A DNA stretch of 64,000 nucleotides, taken from the NCBI GenBank assembly GCA_964057225.1, contig OZ059899.1, forward strand, positions 1,984,001 to 2,048,000, in the 5' to 3' direction. Source of the stretch: Auanema rhodensis. Its lineage: Eukaryota; Nematoda; Chromadorea; Rhabditida; Rhabditidae. Made by a program: the position numbers and the translations under genes. Shown in pieces: positions 36,855 through 50,193 of this stretch (its first letter is position 1; the number at the start of each line of letters is the position of its first letter). The notes beneath the pieces were generated by a model. It was not told the DNA's origin, did not search any database, and saw only the letters and a list, made by a program, of their open reading frames with translations.

Positions 36855-38961
36855 ATGCGGATTTTTTAGCTGCGTCGATCAGTGTTATCAAATTTGCGCT
36901 AGCTTAAAAATGCACCGAGATATCAACTGATATAAGTTCACACTTATATCCTCGATTTTCACCCTGAAGAATTAATTTTTTCGTTGAATAACATTGTCCA
37001 TCGTCTTTGCCTTGAAAAATGGAATCTAAAAACATCTACTTTTTGCTAAATTATTTTGAAATTTTTCGAAAAAATTTTTGTCAAAATGTTTTTGGAAGCA
37101 ATGTTGAGTGTACATGGAAACTCAACATACACTAATGCATCATTTTTCAAACGATCATAACTAATTTTTGTATCAAGCGTTTCTCGATGTAGTATAGTGC
37201 ATTCGATACGGATTTTTAAGCTGCGTCGATCTGTGTTATCAGATTTGCGCTAGCTTAAAAATGCACCGAGATATCAACTGATATAAGTTCACACTTATAT
37301 CCTCGATTTTCACCCTGAAGAATTAATTTTTTCGTTGAATAACATTGTCCATCGTCTTTGCCTTGAAAAATGGAATCTAAAAACATCTTTTTTTTTGCTA
37401 AATTATTTTGAAATTTCTCGAAAAAATTTTTGTCAAAATGTTTTTGGAAGCAATGTTGAGTGTACATGGAAACTCAACATACACTAATGCATCATTTTTC
37501 AAACAATCATAACTAATTTGTGTATTAAGCGTTTCTCAATGTAGTATAGTGCATTCGATGCGGATTTTTAAGCTGCGTCGATCTGTGTTATCAGATTTGC
37601 GCTAGCTTAAAAATGCACCGAGATATCAACTGATATAAGTTCACACTTATATCCTCGATTTTCACCCTGAAGAATTGATTTTTTCGTTGAATAACATTGT
37701 CTATCGTCTTTGCCTTGAAAAATGGAATCTAAAAACATCTACTTTTTGCTAAATTATTTTGAAATTTTTCAAAAAAATTTTTGTCAAAATGTTTTTGGAA
37801 GCAATGTTGAGTGTACATGGAAACTCAACATACACTAATGCATCATTTTTCAAACGATCATAACTAATTTTTGTATCAAGCGTTTCTCGATGTAGTATAG
37901 TGCATTCGATGCGGATTTTTAAGCTGCGTCGATCTGTGTTATCAGATTTGCGCTAGCTTAAAAATGCACCGAGATATCAACTGATATAAGTTCACACTTA
38001 TATCCTCGATTTTCACCCTGAAGAATTAATTTTTTCGTTGAATAACATTGTCCATCGTCTTTGCCTTGAAAAATGGAATCTAAAAACATCTACTTTTTTC
38101 TAAATTATTTTGAAATTTTTCGAAAAAATTTTTGTCAAAATGTTTTTGGAAGCAATGTTGAGTGTACATGGAAACTCAACATACACTAATGCATCATTTT
38201 TCAAACGATCATAACTAATTTTTGTATCAAGCGTTTCTCGATGTAGTATAGTGCATTCGATACGGATTTTTAAGCTGCGTCGATCTGTGTTATCAGATTT
38301 GCGCTAGCTTAAAAATGCACCGAGATATCAACTGATATAAGTTCACACTTATATCCTCGATTTTCACCCTGAAGAATTAATTTTTTCGTTGAATAACATT
38401 GTCCATCGTCTTTGCCTTGAAAATGGAATCTAAAAACATCTTTTTTTTTGCTAAATTATTTTGAAATTTCTCGAAAAAATTTTTGTCAAAATGTTTTTGG
38501 AAGCAATGTTGAGTGTACATGGAAACTCAACATACACTAATGCATCATTTTTCAAACAATCATAACTATTTTGTGTATTAAGCGTTTCTCAATGTAGTAT
38601 AGTGCATTCGATGCGGATTTTTAAGCTGCGTCGATCTGTGTTATCAGATTTGCGCTAGCTTAAAAATGCACCGAGATATCAACTGATATAAGTTCACACT
38701 TATATCCTCGATTTTCAAATTGAAGAATTGATTTTTTCGTTAAATAACATTGTCTATCGTCTTTGCCTTGAAAAATGGAATCTAAAAACATCTACTTTTT
38801 GCTAAATTATTTTGAAATTTTTCGAAAAAATTTTTGTCAAAATGTTTTTGGAAGCAATGTTGAGTGTACATGGAAACTCAACATACACTAATGCATCATT
38901 TTTCAAACGATCATAACTAATTTTTGTATCAAGCGTTTCTCGATGTAGTATAGTGCATTCG
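36855..38961 (+). repeat. Tandem trimer in the divergent island (M106-M108 / M109-M111)
   Basis: Two successive three-monomer units start at 36855 and 37909. In each, the first monomer has the CGATC...CGATG tail, the second starts GATACGG with an expanded T run and TTTCTCG, and the third is i type. The two copies differ by private changes (GGATTTTTTAGC and ATCAGTG in M106, CTTTTTTCTAAAT in M109, a lost A in M110, the CCC-to-AAT change in M111), so the duplication is older than the near-identical multimers elsewhere. Confidence 0.8.
37206..37557 (+). repeat. 352-bp monomer with expanded T run (M107)
   Basis: The usual ACATCTACTTTTTGC is replaced by ACATC followed by nine T and GC, a net gain of 1 bp; the AC is lost from the T run. 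The monomer also begins ATACGG and has TTTCTCG. Its relative at 38260 has the same T run but has lost one A near 161-165, restoring 351 bp. The 1-bp gain shifts a minus-strand frame past a stop found in other monomers and creates a spurious 70-codon frame at 37255-37467. Confidence 0.88.
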
Positions 38962-39663
38962 ATGCGGATTTTTAAGCTGCGTCGATCTGTGTTATCAGAT
39001 TTGCGCTAGCTTAAAAATGCACCGAGATATCAACTGATATAAGTTCACACTTATATCCTCGATTTTCACCCTGAAGAATTAATTTTTTCGTTGAATAACA
39101 TTGTCCATCGTCTTTGCCTCGAAAAATGGAATCTAAAAACATCTACTTTTTGCTAAATTATTTTGAAATTTTTCGAAAAAATTTTTGTCAAAATGTTTTT
39201 GGAAGCAATGTTGAGTGTACATGGAAATTCAACATACACTAATGCATCATTTTTCAAACAATCATAACTAATTTGTGTATTAAGCGTTTCTCAATGTAGT
39301 ATAGTGCATTCGATGCGGATTTTTAAGCTGCGTCGATCTGTGTTATCAGATTTGCGCTAGCTTAAAAATGCACCGAGATATCAACTGATATAAGTTCACA
39401 CTTATATCCTCGATTTTCACCCTGAAGAATTGATTTTTTCGTTGAATAACATTGTCTATCGTCTTTGCCTTGAAAAATGGAATCTAAAAACATCTACTTT
39501 TTGCTAAATTATTTTGAAATTTTTCGAAAACATTTTTGTCAAAATGTTTTTGGAAGCAATGTTGAGTGTACATGGAAACTCAACATACACTAATGCATCA
39601 TTTTTCAAACGATCATAACTAATTTTTGTATCAAGCGTTTCTCGATGTAGTATAGTGCATTCG

Positions 39664-40016
39664 ATGCGGATTTTTAAGCTGCGTCGATCTGTGTTATCAG
39701 ATTTGCGCTAGCTTAAAAATGCACCGAGATATCAACTGATATAAGTTCACACTTATATCCTCGATTTTCACCCTGAAGAATTAATTTTTTCGTTGAATTA
39801 CATTGTCCATCGTCTTTGCCTTGAAAAATGGAATCTAAAAACATCTACTTTTTGCTAAATTATTCTGAAATTTTTCGAAAAAATTTTTTTGTTAAAATGT
39901 TTTTGGAAGCAATGTTGAGTGTACATGGAAACTCAACATACACTAATGCATCATTTTTCAAACAATCATAACTAATTTGTGTATTAAGCGTTTCTCAATG
40001 TAGTATAGTGCATTCG
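39664..40016 (+). repeat. 353-bp monomer (M114)
   Basis: This is the longest monomer in the window. Two additional T residues in the run after TTTTTCGAAAAAA account for the extra length, consistent with polymerase slippage in a homopolymer. Other private bases (TTATTCTG, GTTAAAATG) make it one of the most divergent copies. Confidence 0.88.
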
Positions 40017-41069
40017 ATGCGGACTTTTAAGCTGCGTCGATCTGTGTGATCAGATTTGCGCTAGCTTAAAAATGCACCGAGATATCAACTGATATAAGTT
40101 CACACTTATATCCTCGATTTTCACCCTGAAGAATTGATTTTTTCGTTGAATAACATTGTCTATCGTCTTTGCCTTGAAAAATGGAATCTAAAAACATCTA
40201 CTTTTTGCTAAATTATTTTGAAATTTTTCGAAAAAATTTTTGTCAAAATGTTTTTGGAAGCAATGTTGAGTGTACATGGAAACTCAACATACACTAATGC
40301 ATCATTTTTCAAACGATCATAACTAATTTTTGTATCAAGCGTTTCTCGATGTAGTATAGTGCATTCGATGCGGATTTTTAAGCTGCGTCGATCTGTGTTA
40401 TCAGATTTGCGCTAGCTTATAAATGCACCGAGATATCAACTGATATAAGTTCACACTTATATCCTCGATTTTCACCCTGAAGAATTAATTTTTTCGTTGA
40501 ATTACATTGTCCATCGTCTTTGCCTTGAAAAATGGAATCTAAAAACATCTACTTTTTGCTAAATTATTTTGAAATTTTTCGAAAAAATTTTTGTCAAAAT
40601 GTTTTTGGAAGCAATGTTGAGTGTACATGGAAACTCAACATACAATAATGCATCATTTTTCAAACAATCATAACTAATTTGTGTATTAAGCGTTTCTCAA
40701 TGTAGTATAGTGCATTCGATGCGGACTTTTAAGCTGCGTCGATCTGTGTGATCAGATTTGCGCTAGCTTAAAAATGCACCGAGATATCAACTGATATAAG
40801 TTCACACTTATATCCTCGATTTTCACCCTGAAGAATTGATTTTTTCGTTGAATAACATTGTCTATCGTCTTCGCCTTGAAAAATGGAATCTAAAAACATC
40901 TACTTTTTGCTAAATTATTTTGAAATTTTTCGAAAAAATTTTTGTCAAAATGTTTTTGGAAGCAATGTTGAGTGTACATGGAAACTCAACATACACTAAT
41001 GCATCATTTTTCAAACGATCATAACTAATTTTTGTATCAAGCGTTTCTCGATGTAGTATAGTGCATTCG
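39664..41069 (+). repeat. Tandem dimer in the divergent island (M114-M115 / M116-M117)
   Basis: Two successive two-monomer units start at 39664 and 40368. The first monomer of each has GAATTACATTG; the second has GCGGACTTTT, GTGATC and TCTATCG (c-type left part) with a CGATC...CTCGATG right part (i type), so it is a c/i mosaic. M114 is 353 bp because its A6T5 run has become A6T7, and it also has TTATTCTG and GTTAAAATG. M116 has TTATAAATG and ACATACAATAATG; M117 has GTCTTCGCC. Confidence 0.82.
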
Positions 41070-41419
41070 ATGCGGATTTTTAAGCTGCGTCGATCTGTGT
41101 TATCAGATTTGCGCTAGCTTAAAAATGCACCGAGATATCAACTGATATAAGTTCACACTTATATCTTCGATTTTCACCCTGAAGAATTAATTTTTTTGTT
41201 GAATAACATTGTCCATCGTCTTTGCCTTAAAAAAGGAATCTAAAAACATCTACTTTTTGCTAAATTATTTTGAAATTTTTCGAAAAAATTTTTGTCAAAA
41301 TGTTTTTGGAAGCAATGTTGAGTGTACATGGAAACTCAACATACACTAATGCATCATTTTTCAAACAATCATAACTAATTTGTGTATCAAGCGTTTCTCA
41401 ATGTAGTATAGTGCATTCG
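41070..41419 (+). repeat. 350-bp j monomer (M118)
   Basis: It has the same marker set as at 3511 and 46685: TATCTTCG, TTTTTTTGTTG and CCTTAAAAAAGG with a net loss of 1 bp. It follows a c/i mosaic here, where the other two j copies follow a true i monomer, and it leads into k-l-f-a as they do. Confidence 0.88.
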
Positions 41420-44400
41420 ATGCGGATTTTTAAGCTGCGTCGATCTGTGTTATCAGATTTGCGCTAGCTTAAAAATGCACCGAGATATCAACTGATATAA
41501 GTTCACACTTATATCCTCGATTTTCACCCTGAAGAATTAATTTTTTCGTTGAATAACATTGTCCATCGTCTTTGCCTTGAAAAATGGAATCTAAAAACAT
41601 CTACTTTTTGCTAAATTATTTTGAAATTTTTCGAAAAAATTTTTGTCAAAATGTTTTTGGAAGCAATGTTGAGTGTACATGGAAACTCAACATACACTAA
41701 TGCATCATTTTTCAAACAATCATAACTAATTTGTGTATCAAGCGTTTCTCAATGTAGTATAGTGCATTCGATGCGGATTTTTAAGCTGCGTCGATCTGTG
41801 TTATCAGATTTGCGCTAGCTTAAAAATGCACCGAGATATCAACTGATATAAGTTCACACTTATATCCTCGATTTTCACCCTGAAGAATTAATTTTTTCGT
41901 TGAATAACATTGTCCATCGTCTTTGCCTTGAAAAATGGAATCTAAAAACATCTACTTTTTGCTAAATTATTTTGAAATTTTTCGAAAAAATTTTTGTCAA
42001 AATGTTTTTGGAAGCAATGTTGAGTGTACATGGAAACTCAACATACACTAATGCATCATTTTTCAAACAATCATAACTAATTTGTGTATCAAGCGTTTCT
42101 CAACGTAGTATAGTGCATTCGATGCGGATTTTTAAGCTGCGTCGATCTGTGTTATCAGATTTGCGCTAGCTTAAAAATGCACCGAGATATCAACTGATAT
42201 AAGTTCACACTTATATCCTCGATTTTCACCCTGAAGAATTGATTTTTTCGTTGAATAACATTGTCCATCGTCTTTGCCTTGAAAAATGAAATCTAAAAAC
42301 ATCTACTTTTTGCTAAATTATTTTGAAATTTTTCGAAAAAATTTTTGTCAAAATGTTTTTGGAAGCAATGTTAAGTGTACATGGAAACTCAACATACACT
42401 AATGCATCATTTTTCAAACGATCATAACTAATTTTTGTATTGAGCGTTTCTCAATGTAGTATAGTGCATTCGATGCGGATTTTTAAGCTGCGTCGATCTG
42501 TGTTATCAGATTTGCGCTAGCTTAAAAATGCACCGAGATATCAACTGATATAAGTTCACACTTATATCCTCGATTTTCACCCTGAAGAATTAATTTTTTC
42601 GTTGAATAACATTGTCCATCGTCTTTGCCTTGAAAAATGGAATCTGAAAACATCTACTTTTTGCTAAATTATTTTGAAATTTTTCGAAAAAAGTTTTGTC
42701 AAAATGTTTTTGGAAGCAATGTTGAGTGTACATGGAAACTCAACATACACTAATGCATCATTTTTCAAACGATCATAACTAATTTTTGTATCAAGCGTTT
42801 CTCAACGTAGTATAGTGCATTCGATGCGGATTTTTAAGCTGCGTCGATCTGTGTTATCAGATTTGCGCTAGCTTAAAAATGCACCGAGATATCAACTGAT
42901 ATAAGTTCACACTTATATCCTCGATTTTCACCCTGAAGAATTGATTTTTTCGTTGAATAACATTGTCCATCGTCTTTGCCTTGAAAAATGAAATCTAAAA
43001 ACATCTACTTTTTGCTAAATTATTTTGAAATTTTTCGAAAAAATTTTTGTCAAAATGTTTTTGGAAGCAATGTTAAGTGTACATGGAAACTCAACATACA
43101 CTAATGCATCATTTTTCAAACGATCATAACTAATTTTTGTATTGAGCGTTTCTCAATGTAGTATAGTGCATTCGATGCGGATTTTTAAGCTGCGTCGATC
43201 TGTGTTATCAGATTTGCGCTAGCTTAAAAATGCACCGAGATATCAACTGATATAAGTTCACACTTATATCCTCGATTTTCACCCTGAAGAATTAATTTTT
43301 TCGTTGAATAACATTGTCCATCGTCTTTGCCTTGAAAAATGGAATCTGAAAACATCTACTTTTTGCTAAATTATTTTGAAATTTTTCGAAAAAAGTTTTG
43401 TCAAAATGTTTTTGGAAGCAATGTTGAGTGTACATGGAAACTCAACATACACTAATGCATCATTTTTCAAACGATCATAACTAATTTTTGTATCAAGCGT
43501 TTCTCAACGTAGTATAGTGCATTCGATGCGGATTTTTAAGCTGCGTCGATCTGTGTTATCAGATTTGCGCTAGCTTAAAAATGCACCGAGATATCAACTG
43601 ATATAAGTTCACACTTATATCCTCGATTTTCACCCTGAAGAATTGATTTTTTCGTTGAATAACATTGTCCATCGTCTTTGCCTTGAAAAATGGAATCTAA
43701 AAACATCTACTTTTTGCTAAATTATTTTGAAATTTTTCGAAAAAATTTTTGTCAAAATGTTTTTGGAAGCAATGTTGAGTGTACATGGAAACTCAACATA
43801 CACTAATGCATCATTTTTCAAACAATCATAACTAATTTGTGTATCAAGCGTTTCTCAATGTAGTATAGTGCATTCGATGCGGATTTTTAAGCTGCGTCGA
43901 TCTGTGTTATCAGATTTGCGCTAGCTTAAAAATGCACCGAGATATCAACTGATATAAGTTCACACTTATATCCTCGATTTTCACCCTGAAGAATTAATTT
44001 TTTCGTTGAATAACATTGTCCATCGTCTTTGCCTTGAAAAATGGAATCTAAAAACATCTACTTTTTGCTAAATTATTTTGAAATTTTTCGAAAAAATTTT
44101 TGTCAAAATGTTTTTGGAAGCAATGTTGAGTGTACATGGAAACTCAACATACACTAATGCATCATTTTTCAAACAATCATAACTAATTTGTGTATCAAGC
44201 GTTTCTCAACGTAGTATAGTGCATTCGATGCGGATTTTTAAGCTGCGTCGATCTGTGTTATCAGATTTGCGCTAGCTTAAAAATGCACCGAGATATCAAC
44301 TGATATAAGTTCACACTTATATCCTCGATTTTCACCCTGAAGAATTGATTTTTTCGTTGAATAACATTGTCCATCGTCTTTGCCTTGAAAAATGAAATCT

Positions 44401-44578
44401 AAAAACATCTACTTTTTGCTAAATTATTTTGAAATTTTTCGAAAAAATTTTTGTCAAAATGTTTTTGGAAGCAATGTTAAGTGTACATGGAAACTCAACA
44501 TACACTAATGCATCATTTTTCAAACGATCATAACTAATTTTTGTATTGAGCGTTTCTCAATGTAGTATAGTGCATTCG
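41070..44578 (+). repeat. f/a-rich segment leading into the right block (M118-M127)
   Basis: Monomers start at 41070 (j, 350 bp), 41420 (k-like), 41771 (l), 42122 (f), 42473 (a), 42824 (f), 43175 (a), 43526 (near consensus, G120), 43877 (l) and 44228 (f). f-a is repeated as a dimer, and l-f-a occurs twice if the a at 44579 is counted. The a copies at 42473, 43175 and 44579 share AATCTGAAAAC (A174G), which the a copies at 1, 4914 and 48088 lack, so these three spread locally. Confidence 0.82.
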
Positions 44579-47500
44579 ATGCGGATTTTTAAGCTGCGTC
44601 GATCTGTGTTATCAGATTTGCGCTAGCTTAAAAATGCACCGAGATATCAACTGATATAAGTTCACACTTATATCCTCGATTTTCACCCTGAAGAATTAAT
44701 TTTTTCGTTGAATAACATTGTCCATCGTCTTTGCCTTGAAAAATGGAATCTGAAAACATCTACTTTTTGCTAAATTATTTTGAAATTTTTCGAAAAAAGT
44801 TTTGTCAAAATGTTTTTGGAAGCAATGTTGAGTGTACATGGAAACTCAACATACACTAATGCATCATTTTTCAAACGATCATAACTAATTTTTGTATCAA
44901 GCGTTTCTCAACGTAGTATAGTGCATTCGATGCGGATTTTTAAGCTGCGTCGATCTGTGTTATCAGATTTGCGCTAGCTTAAAAATGCACCGAGATATCA
45001 ACTGATATAAGTTCACACTTATATCCTCGATTTTCACCCTGAAGAATTGATTTTTTCGTTGAATAACATTGTCCATCGTCTTTGCCTTGGAAAATGAAAT
45101 CTAAAAACATCTACTTTTTGCTAAATTATTTTGAAATTTTTCGAAAAAATTTTTGTCAAAATGTTTTTGGAAGCAATGTTGAGTGTACATGGAAACTCAA
45201 CATACACTAATGCATCATTTTTCAAACAATCATAACTAATTTGTGTATTAAGCGTTTCTCAATGTAGTATAGTGCATTCGATGCGGATTTTTAAGCTGCG
45301 TCGATCTGTGTGATCAGATTTGCGCTAGCTTAAAAATGCACCGAGATATCAACTGATATAAGTTCACACTTATATCCTCGATTTTCACCCTGAAGAATTG
45401 ATTTTTTCGTTGAATAACATTGTCTATCGTCTTTGCCTTGAAAAATGGAATCTAAAAACATCTACTTTTTGCTAAATTATTTTGAAATTTTTCGAAAAAA
45501 TTTTTGTCAAAATGTTTTTGGAAGCAATGTTGAGTGTACATGGAAACTCAACATACACTAATGCATCATTTTTCAAACAATCATAACTAATTTGTGTATT
45601 AAGCGTTTCTCAATGTAGTATAGTGCATTCGATGCGGATTTTTAAGCTGCGTCGATCTGTGTTATCAGATTTGCGCTAGCTTAAAAATGCACCGAGATAT
45701 CAACTGATATAAGTTCACACTTATATCCTCGATTTTCACCCTGAAGAATTAATTTTTTCGTTGAATAACATTGTCCATCGTCTTTGCCTCGAAAAATGGA
45801 ATGTAAAAACATCTACTTTTTGCTAAATTATTTTGAAATTTTTCGAAAAAATTTTTGTCAAAATGTTTTTGGAAGCAATGTTGAGTGTACATGGAAATTC
45901 AACATACACTAATGCATCATTTTTCAAACAATCATAACTAATTTGTGTATTAAGCGTTTCTCAATGTAGTATAGTGCATTCGATGCGGATTTTTAAGCTG
46001 CGTCGATCTGTGTTATCAGATTTGCGCTAGCTTAAAAATGCACCGAGATATCAACTGATATAAGTTCACACTTATATCCTCGATTTTCACCCTGAAGAAT
46101 TAATTTTTTCGTTGAATAACATTGTCCATCGTCTTTGCCTCGAAAAATGGAATCTAAAAACATCTACTTTTTGCTAAATTATTTTGAAATTTTTCGAAAA
46201 AATTTTTGTCAAAATGTTTTTGGAAGCAATGTTGAGTGTACATGGAAATTCAACATACACTAATGCATCATTTTTCAAACAATCATAACTAATTTGTGTA
46301 TTAAGCGTTTCTCAATGTAGTATAGTGCATTCGATGCGGATTTTTAAGCTGCGTCGATCTGTGTTATCAGATTTGCGCTAGCTTAAAAATGCACCGAGAT
46401 ATCAACTGATATAAGTTCACACTTATATCCTCGATTTTCACCCTGAAGAATTGATTTTTTCGTTGAATAACATTGTCTATCGTCTTTGCCTTGAAAAATG
46501 GAATCTAAAAACATCTACTTTTTGCTAAATTATTTTGAAATTTTTCGAAAAAATTTTTGTCAAAATGTTTTTGGAAGCAATGTTGAGTGTACATGGAAAC
46601 TCAACATACACTAATGCATCATTTTTCAAACGATCATAACTAATTTTTGTATCAAGCGTTTCTCGATGTAGTATAGTGCATTCGATGCGGATTTTTAAGC
46701 TGCGTCGATCTGTGTTATCAGATTTGCGCTAGCTTAAAAATGCACCGAGATATCAACTGATATAAGTTCACACTTATATCTTCGATTTTCACCCTGAAGA
46801 ATTAATTTTTTTGTTGAATAACATTGTCCATCGTCTTTGCCTTAAAAAAGGAATCTAAAAACATCTACTTTTTGCTAAATTATTTTGAAATTTTTCGAAA
46901 AAATTTTTGTCAAAATGTTTTTGGAAGCAATGTTGAGTGTACATGGAAACTCAACATACACTAATGCATCATTTTTCAAACAATCATAACTAATTTGTGT
47001 ATCAAGCGTTTCTCAATGTAGTATAGTGCATTCGATGCGGATTTTTAAGCTGCGTCGATCTGTGTTATCAGATTTGCGCTAGCTTAAAAATGCACCGAGA
47101 TATCAACTGATATAAGTTCACACTTATATCCTCGATTTTCACCCTGAAGAATTAATTTTTTCGTTGAATAACATTGTCCATCGTTTTTGCCTTGAAAAAT
47201 GGAATCTAAAAACATCTACTTTTTGCTAAATTATTTTGAAATTTTTCGAAAAAATTTTTGTCAAAATGTTTTTGGAAGCAATGTTGAGTGTACATGGAAA
47301 CTCAACATACACTAATGCATCATTTTTCAAACAATCATAACTAATTTGTGTATCAAGCGTTTCTCAATGTAGTATAGTGCATTCGATGCGGATTTTTAAG
47401 CTGCGTCGATCTGTGTTATCAGATTTGCGCTAGCTTAAAAATGCACCGAGATATCAACTGATATAAGTTCACACTTATATCCTCGATTTTCACCCTGAAG

Positions 47501-48087
47501 AATTAATTTTTTCGTTGAATAACATTGTCCATCGTCTTTGCCTTGAAAAATGGAATCTAAAAACATCTACTTTTTGCTAAATTATTTTGAAATTTTTCGA
47601 AAAAATTTTTGTCAAAATGTTTTTGGAAGCAATGTTGAGTGTACATGGAAACTCAACATACACTAATGCATCATTTTTCAAACAATCATAACTAATTTGT
47701 GTATCAAGCGTTTCTCAACGTAGTATAGTGCATTCGATGCGGATTTTTAAGCTGCGTCGATCTGTGTTATCAGATTTGCGCTAGCTTAAAAATGCACCGA
47801 GATATCAACTGATATAAGTTCACACTTATATCCTCGATTTTCACCCTGAAGAATTGATTTTTTCGTTGAATAACATTGTCCATCGTCTTTGCCTTGAAAA
47901 ATGAAATCTAAAAACATCTACTTTTTGCTAAATTATTTTGAAATTTTTCGAAAAAATTTTTGTCAAAATGTTTTTGGAAGCAATGTTAAGTGTACATGGA
48001 AACTCAACATACACTAATGCATCATTTTTCAAACGATCATAACTAATTTTTGTATTGAGCGTTTCTCAATGTAGTATAGTGCATTCG
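44579..48087 (+). repeat. 10-monomer segment a-b-c-h-h-i-j-k-l-f (M128-M137)
   Basis: Monomers start at 44579, 44930, 45281, 45632, 45983, 46334, 46685, 47035, 47386 and 47737. It matches 1-4913 except that d-e-f-g between c and h is absent, a clean four-monomer difference. The shared rare markers are CCTTGG, GTGATC, AATGTAAAAAC at 45632 as at 2458, GAAATTCAAC in both h copies, the j deletion and CGTTTTTGCC in k. Confidence 0.87.
46685..47034 (+). repeat. 350-bp j monomer (M134)
   Basis: This is the third copy of the 1-bp-deleted monomer, in the same i-j-k-l-f-a context as the copy at 3511, which confirms that the two blocks are homologous by descent. Confidence 0.9.
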
Positions 48088-50193
48088 ATGCGGATTTTTA
48101 AGCTGCGTCGATCTGTGTTATCAGATTTGCGCTAGCTTAAAAATGCACCGAGATATCAACTAATATAAGTTCACACTTATATCCTCGATTTTCACCCTGA
48201 AGAATTAATTTTTTCGTTGAATAACATTGTCCATCGTCTTTGCCTTGAAAAATGGAATCTAAAAACATCTACTTTTTGCTAAATTATTTTGAAATTTTTC
48301 GAAAAAAGTTTTGTCAAAATGTTTTTGGAAGCAATGTTGAGTGTACATGGAAACTCAACATACACTAATGCATCATTTTTCAAACGATCATAACTAATTT
48401 TTGTATCAAGCGTTTCTCAACGTAGTATAGTGCATTCGATGCGGATTTTTAAGCTGCGTCGATCTGTGTTATCAGATTTGCGCTAGCTTAAAAATGCACC
48501 GAGATATCAACTGATATAAGTTCACACTTATATCCTCGATTTTCACCCTGAAGAATTGATTTTTTCGTTGAATAACATTGTCCATCGTCTTTGCCTTGGA
48601 AAATGAAATCTAAAAACATCTACTTTTTGCTAAATTATTTTGAAATTTTTCGAAAAAATTTTTGTCAAAATGTTTTTGGAAGCAATGTTGAGTGTACATG
48701 GAAACTCAACATACACTAATGCATCATTTTTCAAACAATCATAACTAATTTGTGTATTAAGCGTTTCTCAATGTAGTATAGTGCATTCGATGCGGATTTT
48801 TAAGCTGCGTCGATCTGTGTGATCAGATTTGCGCTAGCTTAAAAATGCACCGAGATATCAACTGATATAAGTTCACACTTATATCCTCGATTTTCACCCT
48901 GAAGAATTGATTTTTTCGTTGAATAACATTGTCTATCGTCTTTGCCTTGAAAAATGGAATCTAAAAACATCTACTTTTTGCTAAATTATTTTGAAATTTT
49001 TCGAAAAAATTTTTGTCAAAATGTTTTTGGAAGCAATGTTGAGTGTACATGGAAACTCAACATACACTAATGCATCATTTTTCAAACAATCATAACTAAT
49101 TTGTGTATTAAGCGTTTCTCAATGTAGTATAGTGCATTCGATGCGGATTTTTAAGCTGCGTCGATCTGTGTTATCAGATTTGCGCTAGCTTAAAAATGCA
49201 CCGAGATATCAACTGATATAAGTTCACACTTATATCCTCGATTTTCACCCTGAAGAATTGATTTTTTCGTTGAATAACATTGTCTATCGTCTTTGCCTTG
49301 AAAAATAGAATCTAAAAACATCTACTTTTTGCTAAATTATTTTGAAATTTTTCGAAAAAATTTTTGTCAAAATGTTTTTGGAAGCAATGTTGAGTGTACA
49401 TGGAAACTCAACATACACTAATGCATCATTTTTCAAACAATCATAACTAATTTGTGTATCAAGCGTTTCTCAATGTAGTATAGTGCATTCGATGCGGATT
49501 TTTAAGCTGCGTCGATCTGTGTTATCAGATTTGCGCTAGCTTAAAAATGCACCGAGATATCAACTGATATAAGTTCACACTTATATCCTCGATTTTCACC
49601 CTGAAGAATTAATTTTTTCGTTGAATAACATTGTCCATCGTCTTTGCCTTGAAAAATGGAATCTAAAAACATCTACTTTTTGCTAAATTATTTTGAAATT
49701 TTTCGAAAAAATTTTTGTCAAAATGTTTTTGGAAGCAATGTTGAGTGTACATGGAAACTCAACATACACTAATGCATCATTTTTCAAACAATCATAACTA
49801 ATTTGTGTATCAAACGTTTCTCAATGTAGTATAGTGCATTCGATGCGGATTTTTAAGCTGCGTCGATCTGTGTTATCAGATTTGCGCTAGCTTAAAAATG
49901 CACCGAGATATCAACTGATATAAGTTCACACTTATATCCTCGATTTTCACCCTGAAGAATTGATTTTTTCGTTGAATAACATTGTCCATCGTCTTTGCCT
50001 TGAAAAATGAAATCTAAAAACATCTACTTTTTGCTAAATTATTTTGAAATTTTTCGAAAAAATTTTTGTCAAAATGTTTTTGGAAGCAATGTTAAGTGTA
50101 CATGGAAACTCAACATACACTAATGCATCATTTTTCAAACGATCATAACTAATTTTTGTATTGAGCGTTTCTCAATGTAGTATAGTGCATTCG
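48088..50193 (+). repeat. Third a-b-c-d-e-f hexamer (M138-M143)
   Basis: Monomers start at 48088, 48439, 48790, 49141, 49492 and 49843 and carry the a to f markers in the same order as at 1 and 4914. M138 has a private CAACTAATATAAG, the only change I see in the otherwise invariant hairpin stem. By its neighbours (preceded by i-j-k-l-f, followed by m-e-f-m') this copy corresponds to the hexamer at 4914, not to the one at 1. Confidence 0.87.

Larger units (their letters stand above)
35100..41069 (+). repeat. Divergent monomer island (M101-M117)
   Basis: These 17 monomers carry far more private changes than the flanks: GAAATAAT for GAATTAAT in M103 and M105, GAAAACATT in M102, M104 and M113, GATACGG starts in M107 and M110, a three-base CCC-to-AAT change in M111, GAATTACATTG in M114 and M116, GCGGACTTTT in M115 and M117, and several changes in M106. 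All non-351-bp monomers except the j type are here. An i-type monomer occurs at nearly every second or third place (35451, 36153, 37558, 38611, 39313). Divergence with local multimers fits an older, less homogenised part of the array. Confidence 0.85.

Noticed and set aside
37255-37467. A 70-codon open frame on the minus strand.
   Set aside because: It lies inside satellite monomer M107 and exists only because a 1-bp gain in a T run shifts the frame past a TAG stop that other monomers have. The related monomer at 38260 does not keep it open. There is no coding signal and no conserved protein similarity.
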